From Kineosporiaceae bacterium (lineage in GTDB: Bacteria; Actinomycetota; Actinomycetes; Actinomycetales; Kineosporiaceae), in assembly GCA_016794595.1 (NCBI GenBank), contig JAEUJN010000066.1:62001-126000 (forward strand): a stretch of 64,000 bases of DNA, written 5' to 3'. The position numbers and the translations under genes were made by a program. Shown one piece after another: positions 18,530 to 28,741 of the stretch. The notes beneath the pieces were generated by a model that saw nothing but the letters and a program-made list of their open reading frames with translations, was not told where the DNA came from and did no database searches. Every line of letters starts with the position of its first letter. The stretch's first letter is position 1.

Positions 18530-20746
18530 ATGCAACCCCTGATCCTGCGCGCAGCGGGCGTGGCCCTGATCCTCGACGCCTCCGGTCCGGGAATCCCCCG
18601 CGTGCGGCACTGGGGCGCCGATCCGGGCGAGTCGGTGCCCGGGGCCGACGAGCTCGCGGCGGGGGTCGCGCACAGCGGTCTCGACCAGCCGTGGCCGTTC
18701 ACCCTGCTGCCGGGGCAGCCGGACGGCTGGTCGGGTCGCCCGGCCCTGACCGGCTCGCCGGTCGGCGGGGTACCGGGTGGGGTCGCGGGTCGCGGCGGGA
18801 GTGGGCCGGCGATCCCCGAACCGTTCCCTCGCTGGCGCCAGGGCGTGCCGGCCACCCTGACCACCGAGCCGGACGGCGCCCAACGGCTGGAGATCGACGC
18901 CGAGGCAACCGGTCTCGCCGTCCGGATCGAGATCCGCATGGAGGCCACCGGCCTGCTGCGCATCCGGCACGTGGTGACCAACACCTCGCCGGTACCCTTC
19001 CGGCTGGATCACGCGCACGTCGTCCTGCCGGTGCCCGACAAGGCCGTCGAGCTGCTGGACCTGACCGGCCGCTGGTGTCGTGAGCGCAGCCCCCAGCGAT
19101 TCGACCTCGGGTTCGGCGTCTGGAGCCGGGAGTGCCGCCGAGGGCGCACGGGGCATGATGCGCCGCTGCTGATGGCTTGTGGCACAGCAGGTTTCGGGTT
19201 CCGGCAGGGGGAACTCTGGGCGGTGCACGTCGCCTGGAGTGGCAACCAGGTGCACTACGCCGAGCGTCTGCCCGAGGGGGCAGGCGGGCACGCCGGGCCG
19301 GTGCTGGGTGGGGGCGAGTTGCTCGACCCGGGCGAGCTCGACCTGGCCCCGGGCGCCTCCCACACCACTCCCTGGGTGCTGTTCGCCTACGGCCGCAACG
19401 GGATCGACGAGGTGAGTGCCCGCGTCCACGGCTGGCTGCGCGCCCGCGCCGGGCACCCGAACCCGGTGACCCGGCCGCGTCCCCTGGTGCTGAACACCTG
19501 GGAGGCGGTCTACATGGACCACGAGCTGGACCGGCTCACCGAGCTCGCCCGGGTGGCGGCGTCCGTGGGGGTCGAGCGATTCGTGCTGGACGACGGGTGG
19601 TTCGGCGGTCGCCGGCACGACCGGGCCGGGCTCGGGGACTGGTACGTCTCCCCGGAGGTCTGGCCACAGGGCCTGCGCCCGCTGGCGGATGTCGTCCGGG
19701 GGCTGGGCATGGAGTTCGGCCTGTGGTTCGAGCCGGAGATGGTCAACCTGGATTCGGACCTCGTGCGCGCCCACCCCGAGTGGCTGCTCGGCCCCGGGCC
19801 CGCCACCGGCCGGGACCCGGCGCGCGCCTGGCGCCACCAGTACCTGCTCGACCTGGCCCGACCGGACGCATTCGACCACGTGCTCGAGCGCCTGGACACC
19901 CTGGTCGGCGAGATCGGGGTCGACTTCGTCAAGTGGGATCACAACCGCGATCTGCACGAGGCCCCGGCCCACGCCCAGACCGAGGCGCTGTACCGGCTGC
20001 TGGACGAGCTGCGGGTGCGCCACCCGGGCCTCGAGATCGAGTCCTGCGCCTCCGGCGGCGGGCGGATCGACCTCGGCATCCTCGCGCGCACCGACCGGGT
20101 GTGGGCCAGCGACACCATCGACGCCCTCGAGCGGCAGCAGATCCAACGCTGGACCTCGGTGCTGATGCCACCGGAGCTGATCGGCTCGCACCTGGCCGGC
20201 CCGCGCTCGCACACCACCGGCCGGGTGATCGACCTGTCGATGCGCGCCGTGACCGCCCTGTTCGCGCACGCCGGCATCGAGTGGGATCTGACCACGTGCA
20301 CGCCGGGCGAACTGGATCAGGTCGCCGCCTGGGCGGCCCTCTACAAGGAGGTTCGGCCCCTGCTGCACACCGGCACCGTGGTCCGGGCGGACGTGGTGGG
20401 GTCGGCGGCGGTCGGCCGCCCGGGGCACCGGGACGATCCCGACTGCCTGCTGCACGGGGTGGTCTCCACCGACGCCGCCGAGGCGCTGTTCGCGTACGTG
20501 CGGTTGAGGACCTCCCCGTCGGCGAACCCCGGGGCCCTGCGGCTGCCCGGCCTGGACCCGGCCCGGCGCTACCGGGTGCGCCGCCGGGACGAGGCGGGGC
20601 TCCCGCGCGGGCAGGCCATCCGGCAGCCGGCCTGGTGGGAGCTGGGTGAGGTCGAGGCCACCGGAGCCGCGCTGGCCGAGCTCGGCCTGCCCGCCCCGAT
20701 GCTCGACCCTGCCCAGGCGGCCCTGCTCCATCTCACCCCCGCCTGA
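18530..20746 (+). CDS. Alpha-galactosidase, glycoside hydrolase family 36
   Basis: The 738-aa enzyme has the GH36 layout: N-terminal beta-sandwich, (beta/alpha)8 barrel starting near RPLVLNTWEAVYMDH and a C-terminal beta domain. FVKWDHNRDL holds the nucleophile D470, and SDTIDALERQQIQRW holds the acid/base D528. CASGGGRIDLG and the ELIGSHLAGPRSH block fit raffinose/melibiose-type GH36 enzymes. No signal peptide is visible, so it acts in the cytosol on imported alpha-galactosides. The galactose released feeds galK/galT. A GAGAGGGA ribosome-binding site precedes the ATG. Confidence 0.95.
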   Translation: MQPLILRAAGVALILDASGPGIPRVRHWGADPGESVPGADELAAGVAHSGLDQPWPFTLLPGQPDGWSGRPALTGSPVGGVPGGVAGRGGSGPAIPEPFPRWRQGVPATLTTEPDGAQRLEIDAEATGLAVRIEIRMEATGLLRIRHVVTNTSPVPFRLDHAHVVLPVPDKAVELLDLTGRWCRERSPQRFDLGFGVWSRECRRGRTGHDAPLLMACGTAGFGFRQGELWAVHVAWSGNQVHYAERLPEGAGGHAGPVLGGGELLDPGELDLAPGASHTTPWVLFAYGRNGIDEVSARVHGWLRARAGHPNPVTRPRPLVLNTWEAVYMDHELDRLTELARVAASVGVERFVLDDGWFGGRRHDRAGLGDWYVSPEVWPQGLRPLADVVRGLGMEFGLWFEPEMVNLDSDLVRAHPEWLLGPGPATGRDPARAWRHQYLLDLARPDAFDHVLERLDTLVGEIGVDFVKWDHNRDLHEAPAHAQTEALYRLLDELRVRHPGLEIESCASGGGRIDLGILARTDRVWASDTIDALERQQIQRWTSVLMPPELIGSHLAGPRSHTTGRVIDLSMRAVTALFAHAGIEWDLTTCTPGELDQVAAWAALYKEVRPLLHTGTVVRADVVGSAAVGRPGHRDDPDCLLHGVVSTDAAEALFAYVRLRTSPSANPGALRLPGLDPARRYRVRRRDEAGLPRGQAIRQPAWWELGEVEATGAALAELGLPAPMLDPAQAALLHLTPA

Positions 20747-20807
20747 CCCACCCCTTCGTGATCATGCACTTTTGCCAGCAAAAGTGCATGATCACGAAGG
20801 GGTGGGT
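20746..20807. terminator. Perfect 30-bp inverted repeat between convergent genes
   Basis: Bases 20746-20775 are exactly complementary to 20778-20807 with a 2-nt centre (CA). The arm includes TTCGTGATCATGCAC followed by TTTTGC. The left edge is the last base of the alpha-galactosidase stop codon, and the LysR gene's stop (20792-20794) lies inside the right arm. The inner part gives runs of T (and A on the other strand) within the stem. It may end transcription from both genes or act as a recognition element. Confidence 0.85.
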
Positions 20808-21718
20808 GCGGCGTCGGCGAGGACGTGCAGGCGGAACGCCTCGGCCGAGGGGAGCAACCGGCGCCGGACCGACCAGAGCAGGGTGATCTCCCGGCGCGCC
20901 CCGGCGTCCGCCAGCGGCACCAGCGTGACCCCGTCGGACGCCGTCCGCCCCGGTTCGGCACCCATCGCCGGCACCACGGCACAGCCCTGACCGGCGGCGA
21001 CGAACCCGCGCACCGTGGGCAGGTCGTCGGCGACGAAGGCGATGGCCGGGTCGAGCCCGGCCTCACCGAACAGGTCGTCGGTCTGCTCGCGCAACGTGCG
21101 CTCGGGCGCCAGGACGACGAACGGTTCCGGCGCCGCCTCGCGCAGCCAGACCTCGGGGCGGCCGGCGAACGGGTGCCCGGGTGGGACGGCGAGAACCAGC
21201 GGTTCGGAGAACAGCCGCCGGGCGTGCACCTCGGGATTGCGCGGACGCCGTGAGGTCAGTTCCAGGTCGACCTCGCCCTCGGCCACCAGGGAGGAGCCGA
21301 GCGTGCCGTCCGAGCGCACCAGCCGAAAGGTGACCTGGGGATGCGTCCGGCGGAAGGAGGCCACCAGATCGGGGATCAACCAGGCACCCAGAGACGGCTG
21401 GAAGGACAGGCGCACCGTGCCGGTGGCCGGATCGAGCAGCTCGGTCACCGCGGCCACCCCGTCGTCCAGGGCGTGCACGACGGAGTCCAGGTGGCGCTTG
21501 AAGGTCGCGCCGGCATGGGTCAGGCGCAGCACCCGACCCGAGCGGCGCAGCAGGGGAGTGCCCAGTTCGCGCTCCAGGCGGGCCAGGCCCCGGGACACCG
21601 AGGGTTGGCTGATCCGGTAGATCTCGCTGACCTCGGTGACGGTCTGGCCGTCGGCCACCTGCTGGAACCAGCGCAGCACCTCGGTGTCCACCGGGCCATC
21701 GTAGGGCTGGAATGCCAT
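20792..21718 (-). CDS. LysR-family transcriptional regulator
   Basis: The ~308-aa protein has an N-terminal winged helix-turn-helix (TEVLRWFQQVADGQTVTEVSEIYRISQPSVSRGLARLE, residues ~8-50) and a LysR substrate-binding domain (GTVRLSFQPSLGAWLIPDLVASF, EVDLELTSRRP, GQGCAVVPAMG). ATGs at 21718 and 21748 are both possible, each preceded by a CATACGTC(C)A copy; 21718 is listed because the conserved region starts soon after. It is divergent from a 78-aa protein gene, and its 3' end lies in the palindrome at 20746-20807. The target is unknown. Confidence 0.88.
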   Translation of the reverse strand: MAFQPYDGPVDTEVLRWFQQVADGQTVTEVSEIYRISQPSVSRGLARLERELGTPLLRRSGRVLRLTHAGATFKRHLDSVVHALDDGVAAVTELLDPATGTVRLSFQPSLGAWLIPDLVASFRRTHPQVTFRLVRSDGTLGSSLVAEGEVDLELTSRRPRNPEVHARRLFSEPLVLAVPPGHPFAGRPEVWLREAAPEPFVVLAPERTLREQTDDLFGEAGLDPAIAFVADDLPTVRGFVAAGQGCAVVPAMGAEPGRTASDGVTLVPLADAGARREITLLWSVRRRLLPSAEAFRLHVLADAAPTPS

Positions 21719-21759
21719 TGACGTATGAATCATCGTTCGGATCGACATTGGACGTATGG
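21716..21759. repeat. Direct repeats CATTG(G)ACGTATG in a divergent control region
   Basis: Two copies, 21716-21727 and 21746-21758, start 30 nt apart (about three helical turns). They lie at the 5' end of the LysR gene and upstream of the small ORF at 21784. The placement suits LysR-type autoregulation, although the classical T-N11-A symmetry is not obvious. Confidence 0.5.
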
Positions 21760-21783
21760 CTCGAACCGGTCGACGATGGAGTC

Positions 21784-22020
21784 ATGAACATCGCGCACAT
21801 CCCCAGCCCCCGGACCGCACTGGACGAGTTGCGCGAGCGTCGTGCCGCTCGCGCAGCCGATCGGCAGTTGCGTCGCGAGCTCGCCACCTACGACACCCCG
21901 TCCGCGATCTCCGACCTGATGGCGGCCGTCGAATCGAGCCAGGACCCCGCGGCCGAGCGGATCCGATCCGTCCTGGCCGAGAACATGCTCGAGTACAGCC
22001 GCCGGTCGCACCTCTCCTGA
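21784..22020 (+). CDS. Small hypothetical protein (78 aa)
   Basis: I do not recognise this protein. It is charged and predicted mostly helical: IPSPRTALDELRERRAARAADRQLRREL, then TYDTPSAISDLMAAVE and RIRSVLAENMLEYSRR. No signal peptide or membrane segment is present. GGAG lies 7 nt before the ATG. Divergent placement next to a LysR regulator suggests it is the regulated gene. A longer frame from 21712 is possible but would overlap the regulator's start region. Confidence 0.65.
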   Translation: MNIAHIPSPRTALDELRERRAARAADRQLRRELATYDTPSAISDLMAAVESSQDPAAERIRSVLAENMLEYSRRSHLS

Positions 22021-23724
<1,704 letters not shown>

Positions 23725-23741
<17 letters not shown>

Positions 23742-24912
23742 CGTGACCGGCCCGGGGGGCATGGGCTCCGCCCTGGCTCGCCTGCAGCGCAGTCACCCGT
23801 GGCGGGCCTGGACCCACTGCGGTGCCCGCCGGGGCACGGTGCTGGCCGCGGGGATCGCCTACGTGGGGTTCTTCTCCCTGTTCCCGGCGCTGGCCCTTGC
23901 CTTCACCGCGCTGGGCCTGCTGGTGGGGGGACGCCCCGACCTGCAGCTCGACCTCGCCGAGACGGTCAACGACACCCTGGGGAGTGTCGTGATCGGCACC
24001 GCGCCCGGCGAGGGAGTGGTGCCTGTCGACCGGCTGGTCACCGGCGACGTCCTGACCGTCACCGGGGCGCTCGGGGCCGCGGCGATGCTGTTCACCGGAT
24101 TGGGCTGGGTCGATGCCATGCGGCAGGGGATCCGGGCGATGTTCGACCTGCCGGATGAGGGAAACCCCTTGCTGCGCAAGCTGTTCGACGTCCTCGTGCT
24201 GGCCGTGCTGGGGGTCGGGCTGCTGGCCTCGGCGGTGATCGCGGTCGGCGTGCCCACCGCCGGTGGGGCGGTGCTCGCCCTGGCCGGGGTGAAAGGCGGA
24301 GCGGCGTCGGTGCTGCTGCGGGTGCTCGTCGACGGGCTGGTCCTGGCGCTGGACGTCCTGCTGTTCGTGGTGTTCTTCCGGGTGCTGGCCCGGGTGCGGC
24401 GCCCCGTGCGTGAGCTGCTCGGCGGGGCCGTCCTGGGGGCGCTCGGGCTGACCGCGCTCAAGCTGGGGGCCGGCCTGCTGCTGCGCCTGGCCAGCAGCAA
24501 CCGGTTCCTGGCCAGTGCCTCGATCCTGATCGGGTTGCTGGTGTGGTTCAACCTGGTCGGGCGGCTGACCCTGTTGGCCGCCGCGTGGACCGCCACCGCA
24601 GGCACGACCGCAGCCGCCGCGGGCCCCGACGGCCCCCCGGGCACCGACGGCACCGTCGGCCCCGTGGCGGGGGGCGAGGCCGGTTCCCCGACCGGCCCCG
24701 AGGCCGCCCCGCCCCCGGCTCGATCGGGGTCGGCGCCGCTGACGCCAATCGCCAGGATCGATCAGCCGACGGCGAACCGGGTCGTGCTGGCGGCGGGCGT
24801 GACCCTCGGCGTCACGGCCGGCGCGGTGGTGACCGGGCTCATCGCCTGGCTGCGGAACCTGCGGAGCGGGCCCTACGGGACCGGAGCAGGCCGACCCCGA
24901 CGCCGAGGGTGA
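23725..24912 (+). CDS. YihY/BrkB-family inner membrane protein
   Basis: The ~395-aa protein has the family's N-terminal block (GTVLAAGIAYVGFFSLFPALALAFTALGL) and about six membrane helices. The Asn/Leu-rich SSNRFLASASILIGLLVWFNLVGRLTLLAAAW block follows. The C-terminal ~100 residues are a Gly/Pro-rich linker, one more helix and a basic tail. GTG 23725 is listed; GTG 23743 and ATG 23761 are alternatives without clear ribosome-binding sites. Its last 74 bp overlap the convergent carboxypeptidase gene. The cellular role of the family is uncertain. Confidence 0.87.
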
Positions 24913-26200
24913 GCACCCCCGCGGCCGCGGCCGCCAGCACCCCGACCGGCAGCTCGTCCGGCCGGGCGTCAGGGGACGGCGAGGCCGGGGCCTGCGCCGA
25001 CCCTGCCGACGGACTGCCTGACTGCACGGCTGACTGCGTGGCTGACGCCCCTGTCGACGGGGATGCCACATCCACCGGCGGTACGTTCAGCGTTCCGACC
25101 GCGCGGGCCCGTCCGCCGGCGGCGAAGGCCCAGTCGAGCAGGGCGGTGGTGGCCTGCCAGACCGAGGTGTCCGCGCGCAACACGACAGCGACGTAGCTGC
25201 GCCCGTCGCGGGTCGCTGTCCCGACGAAGCTGCCGCCGGCCTGCGACGTCCAGCCGTTCTTCAGCCCGGTGGTGCCCGGATAGCCGGCCAACAGCCGGTT
25301 GTGATTCTGGATCTGGAAGGTCGTGCGGTCGCTGCCGCGCAGCGCTGTTCCCTTGTCGGGGAAGGGATAGTCGCGTCGGGAGGCCACAGAGCTGATCCGG
25401 CGATCGGCCAGGGCGGCCCGGGCGAACAGTGCCAGGTCGAGGGCGCTCGAGACCTGCCCAGGGGCATCCAGCCCCGAGGTGTTCACTGCGCGGGTGTCCC
25501 CGGCGCCGAGGGCTGCCGCGCGGGCCTGCAGCAACCCGGCGGCCCGCTGCTGGCCACCGGCCAGTTCGGCGAGGGCGTGGGCGCTGTCGTTGCCGCTGCT
25601 CATCAGCAGCGCGTGCCAGAGGTTGTCGGAGGTGTAGCGCGACCCGGGTACCAGGCCCACCCGGGTGCCGTCGACCGCGGCATCCTGCTCGGTCGCGGTG
25701 TACACCGCGGTCGGGGGCACGACATCGATCAGTGCCAACGCGGTGAGCACCTTCAGGGTGCTGGCCGGGGCCAAGGGCACATGGGCGTTGCACGCGGCCA
25801 GGACGTCGCCGCTGGTCAGGTCCGCGACCAGCCAGGCGGTGACCCGTGAGGGCGGAGGGTGGGGGACGCCGTCCGGCAGGTCGGTCACCGGGTGTGCAGT
25901 CTCGGCCAGCCGGGGTCCGCCCACGGTGGAGGTGACCGAGGGCAACGGTGCGGGCGTGGTGATCACCACGCTCGGCCGGGTGCCGGTGGATGCCCCTGCC
26001 GGGGTGGACGGACCTGGGTCGCGCCCGCGGTCGAAGGCGAAAAGCTCAGTGGCGCAAGGGAAAGCGGGTGGCTCCGAAGGGCGGGGGGAGCCGGTGGTGG
26101 CTGCGGCCGGAAGGGTGAGGCCCAGGCAGGTGAGGGAGGCTGCGGTGGCCCCGACGAGCCGGAGGAAGGGGGCACGCCGGAGGGGGCTGACCCAGGGCAT
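24839..26200 (-). CDS. D-alanyl-D-alanine carboxypeptidase (peptidase S11), membrane-anchored
   Basis: It trims the terminal D-Ala of peptidoglycan stem peptides outside the membrane. The 453-aa protein has a signal peptide (hydrophobic core ~15-34), a Pro/Thr-rich linker, and the penicillin-binding motifs APASTLKVL (SxxK), SSGNDS (SxN) and KNGWTSQAG (K-T/N-G). A Ser/Ala/Pro-rich region, one C-terminal transmembrane helix and an arginine-rich cytosolic end follow, as in DacC-type S11 proteins. The ATG at 26200 starts right at the signal peptide, only 18 bp from the divergent manC start. The 3' end overlaps the YihY gene by 74 bp. Confidence 0.93.
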   Translation of the reverse strand: MPWVSPLRRAPFLRLVGATAASLTCLGLTLPAAATTGSPRPSEPPAFPCATELFAFDRGRDPGPSTPAGASTGTRPSVVITTPAPLPSVTSTVGGPRLAETAHPVTDLPDGVPHPPPSRVTAWLVADLTSGDVLAACNAHVPLAPASTLKVLTALALIDVVPPTAVYTATEQDAAVDGTRVGLVPGSRYTSDNLWHALLMSSGNDSAHALAELAGGQQRAAGLLQARAAALGAGDTRAVNTSGLDAPGQVSSALDLALFARAALADRRISSVASRRDYPFPDKGTALRGSDRTTFQIQNHNRLLAGYPGTTGLKNGWTSQAGGSFVGTATRDGRSYVAVVLRADTSVWQATTALLDWAFAAGGRARAVGTLNVPPVDVASPSTGASATQSAVQSGSPSAGSAQAPASPSPDARPDELPVGVLAAAAAGVLTLGVGVGLLRSRRARSAGSAARR

Positions 26201-26204
26201 GAGG

Positions 26205-26210
26205 TAGCGT
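26205..26210 (+). promoter_or_regulatory. -10 hexamer TAGCGT, leaderless start of manC
   Basis: TAGCGT ends 8 nt before the ATG at 26219 and lies within the 18-bp gap to the divergent carboxypeptidase start. Any -35 would be inside the carboxypeptidase coding sequence. Confidence 0.5.
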
Positions 26211-26218
26211 CCCACACG

Positions 26219-27376
26219 ATGAGTGAGCACCTCGAAGACCTGTACGCCATCGTCCCGGCCGGGGGAGCGGGCACCCGGCTGTGGCCGCTGTCGCGCTCGG
26301 GGCACCCCAAGTTCCTGCTCGACCTGACCGGGTCCGGGCGCACCCTGATCCAGCAGACCGTCGACCGCCTGCAGCCGATCACCACTGCCGTGATGGTGGT
26401 GACCGGTGCCGCCCATGCCTCGACCGTGGCGGCTCAACTGCCCGAGCTCTGCGAGGCGGACCTGATCGCCGAACCGTCCGCCCGGGACTCTGCCGCGGCC
26501 ATCGGCCTGGCGGCCGCGGTGATCGCCGTGCGCCACCCGGGGGCCGTGGTGGGCTCCTTCGCCGCCGACCACGTCGTCCGCGATGTCGCCGCCTTCCACG
26601 CGGCCGTCGCCGAGGCGGTCGCGGTGGCTCGCACCGGCGACATCGTCACGATCGGGATCACCCCGACCGGCCCCTCCACCGCCTTCGGCTACATCCGTCC
26701 CGGCGAGGCGCTGAAGGTCGATGGCGCGCCGTCCGCGGTGCGGGTGGACCGTTTCGTGGAGAAGCCGGACGCCGCGACCGCGGCCGACTATGTGGAGCAG
26801 GGCTATCGGTGGAACGCCGGGATGTTCGTCGCCCGCGCGGACGCCCTGCTGGCCCAGCTGGCCGAACACCGCCCCGAGCTGCACGCCGGCCTGGTCGAGA
26901 TCGCCGCCGTCTGGGACACCCCGCAGCGCGAGCAGGCCCTGCAGCGACTGTGGCCCACCCTCGAACGGGTGGCGATCGACTACGCCGTGGCCGAGCCGGC
27001 CGCCGCAGCCGGCCGGGTGGCGGTGATCCCTGCGGACATCGGCTGGGACGACATCGGTGACTTCGCCTCGCTCGCTGGGCTGCTCGAGCCCGCCGATTAC
27101 GACGGCGCCGACCGGGCCGGTGACTTCGCCGACGCAGGCGCCGACACCGGCGCGGAGGCGATCAGAGTGCTCGGATCGCCCGCAGCGGTTCTCGCCCAGG
27201 ACAGTTCGGGCCTGGTCGTTCCCGGCTCGGGGCGCCTCGTCGCCGTCCTGGGTGTGGACGATGTGGTGGTGATCGACACGCCGGACGCCGTGCTGGTCAC
27301 CACGGCCGCCCGCGCGCAGGACGTCAAGTCGCTGGTGTCCGCCCTGCAGGCCCGGGCTCGGCTCGACCTGCTCTGA
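26219..27376 (+). CDS. manC: Mannose-1-phosphate guanylyltransferase (GDP-mannose pyrophosphorylase)
   Basis: It makes GDP-mannose from mannose-1-phosphate and GTP, feeding mannosylated lipids and glycans. The 385-aa nucleotidyltransferase has YAIVPAGGAGTRLWPLSR, HPKFLL (GTP-binding/catalytic), SARDSAAAIGLAA, FAADHVV (metal Asp), FVEKPD, WNAGMFV and GWDDIGDF. The ATG lies directly downstream of a -10 box and no ribosome-binding site is visible. Its last 53 bp overlap the convergent hypothetical gene. With manA it gives most of the fructose-6-P to GDP-mannose route. Confidence 0.94.
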   Translation: MSEHLEDLYAIVPAGGAGTRLWPLSRSGHPKFLLDLTGSGRTLIQQTVDRLQPITTAVMVVTGAAHASTVAAQLPELCEADLIAEPSARDSAAAIGLAAAVIAVRHPGAVVGSFAADHVVRDVAAFHAAVAEAVAVARTGDIVTIGITPTGPSTAFGYIRPGEALKVDGAPSAVRVDRFVEKPDAATAADYVEQGYRWNAGMFVARADALLAQLAEHRPELHAGLVEIAAVWDTPQREQALQRLWPTLERVAIDYAVAEPAAAAGRVAVIPADIGWDDIGDFASLAGLLEPADYDGADRAGDFADAGADTGAEAIRVLGSPAAVLAQDSSGLVVPGSGRLVAVLGVDDVVVIDTPDAVLVTTAARAQDVKSLVSALQARARLDLL

Positions 27377-28526
27377 CGCCCAGGGCGCGGACGTCGGCCA
27401 CCACCTCGAGCAGGCGCCCGCTGTCGGCGTCGACCACCCGGAGTTCCTCGGCGGTGGCATGCAGCAACCGGGTGCCGTCCGGGGACAGGGCGAGGACGTC
27501 AGGGGGTCGCGGATCCTCCGACAGATCACGCACCACCTCTCCGGTCTCGTCCAGCAGGCGCAACGGGTGGTCCGACTCGAACCGGTAACAGCGGTCGTCG
27601 TCCTCGTCGGGCTCTTGGCGCAGCAGGATCCGCCACCCCTGGCCGGTGCGCGCGAATCCCTCGGTGGAGCCCTCGATCCAGCGCGCGTCGAGGACGGCGC
27701 GGCCGGTGGCGGCTTCCCGAACGAAACTGCCGCCGTCCCAGACGTAGCGGCCGCAGGCGCTGGTGGTTCGGTACTCGGCCGGATCGGGTAGGCGCGGGGT
27801 CGTCCAGTAGAACGCCCCCTCGGTCAGGTCGACCACGACGGCGGCATCGACCTCGGGCAGGGTGCCCGAGACGCACCTCGGCACGGCGGCGGGCAGGGCG
27901 CCGGTGAGCCAGCGCTGCTGCTCGAGATCGCGCACGTACCCGGCCGGTACGAAGCCCCGCAGGAAGGCGCCGCCGCCCCCGGGAACCAGCAGCAGGTGGC
28001 GCCGATCACCCCCGACCGCGCGCAGGCCGTTCGTGGTGAAGGTGTCGCGGACCTCGCCGGTCGGGCTCAGGACAAGGCTCGTCCGGGGGAACTGGACCAG
28101 ATAGCCGTCCGGCAGGAAGCAGCAGTCGACGGGCACGGACACGTCGAGGTGGTCGGTCAGCTCGTGGTAGAGGTCGTTCCGGACGGGCTCGCCCCGGGCC
28201 CCGGTACGGGGTGTCGCCTCGTCGCTCGGGTAGTACGGCGCCAGCTCGGACACCGGGTGCCACCGCACCCCGTCGGCCTCGGCTGCCTCCTGCAACTCCT
28301 GCAACTCCTGCACCGCTGCCTCGAGAGCTGCCTGCACCGGGTGTCGGAGGGGGGCTGGGGCGCCCCGTTCGAGCTGCGACGCGACGCGGCGGGCGAGGCG
28401 GAGAACCTCGGCCGCGGCGACGTCGGCACCCGTGATCAGAGGGTCGAGCGGCAGCCGCGGATCGCGCGGCACCTCCACGTCGGTGACCGCGCCGAGGGGG
28501 TAGGGCAACGTCAGCCTCACGGACAC
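27324..28526 (-). CDS. Hypothetical protein, probably beta-propeller-like
   Basis: I do not recognise this 400-aa protein. Residues ~1-110 are helical and charged (a LQELQE repeat sits near residue 72). The rest has recurring short strands of the kind seen in beta-propellers: CFLPDGYLVQFPRTSLVLSP, TEGAFYWTTPRL, CGRYVWDGGSFV, DVLALSPDGTRLLHA, LRVVDADSGRLLEVV. No export signal is visible. GTG at 28526 or the in-frame GTG at 28520 could start it. It overlaps manC tail-to-tail by 53 bp. Confidence 0.7.
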   Translation of the reverse strand: MSVRLTLPYPLGAVTDVEVPRDPRLPLDPLITGADVAAAEVLRLARRVASQLERGAPAPLRHPVQAALEAAVQELQELQEAAEADGVRWHPVSELAPYYPSDEATPRTGARGEPVRNDLYHELTDHLDVSVPVDCCFLPDGYLVQFPRTSLVLSPTGEVRDTFTTNGLRAVGGDRRHLLLVPGGGGAFLRGFVPAGYVRDLEQQRWLTGALPAAVPRCVSGTLPEVDAAVVVDLTEGAFYWTTPRLPDPAEYRTTSACGRYVWDGGSFVREAATGRAVLDARWIEGSTEGFARTGQGWRILLRQEPDEDDDRCYRFESDHPLRLLDETGEVVRDLSEDPRPPDVLALSPDGTRLLHATAEELRVVDADSGRLLEVVADVRALGVRAGRAEPGPAGRTPAT

Positions 28527-28741
28527 CCCCGGTTTCGGTGCTGATGGATCACGTGCGCCGCACCGAACCGAAGGACGCGAGTGTTGTCAAGCCGGGAACG
28601 GGACGCGGGAACGGGATGCCGGGGACGCGTGTGCCTGTGACCGGTTGCACCAGTGGTCCCGGTCGTGGCCTGCAGATGGCTGGGTAGCCTCGACCCAGGG
28701 TGATGCCACCCCGGACGGTCGTGAGCGCACAGGAGGCGGCG

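Noticed and set aside
26201-27529. Upstream extension of the carboxypeptidase frame to an 896-aa protein
   Set aside because: The extension is antisense to manC and contains no conserved sequence; the signal peptide begins at 26200.
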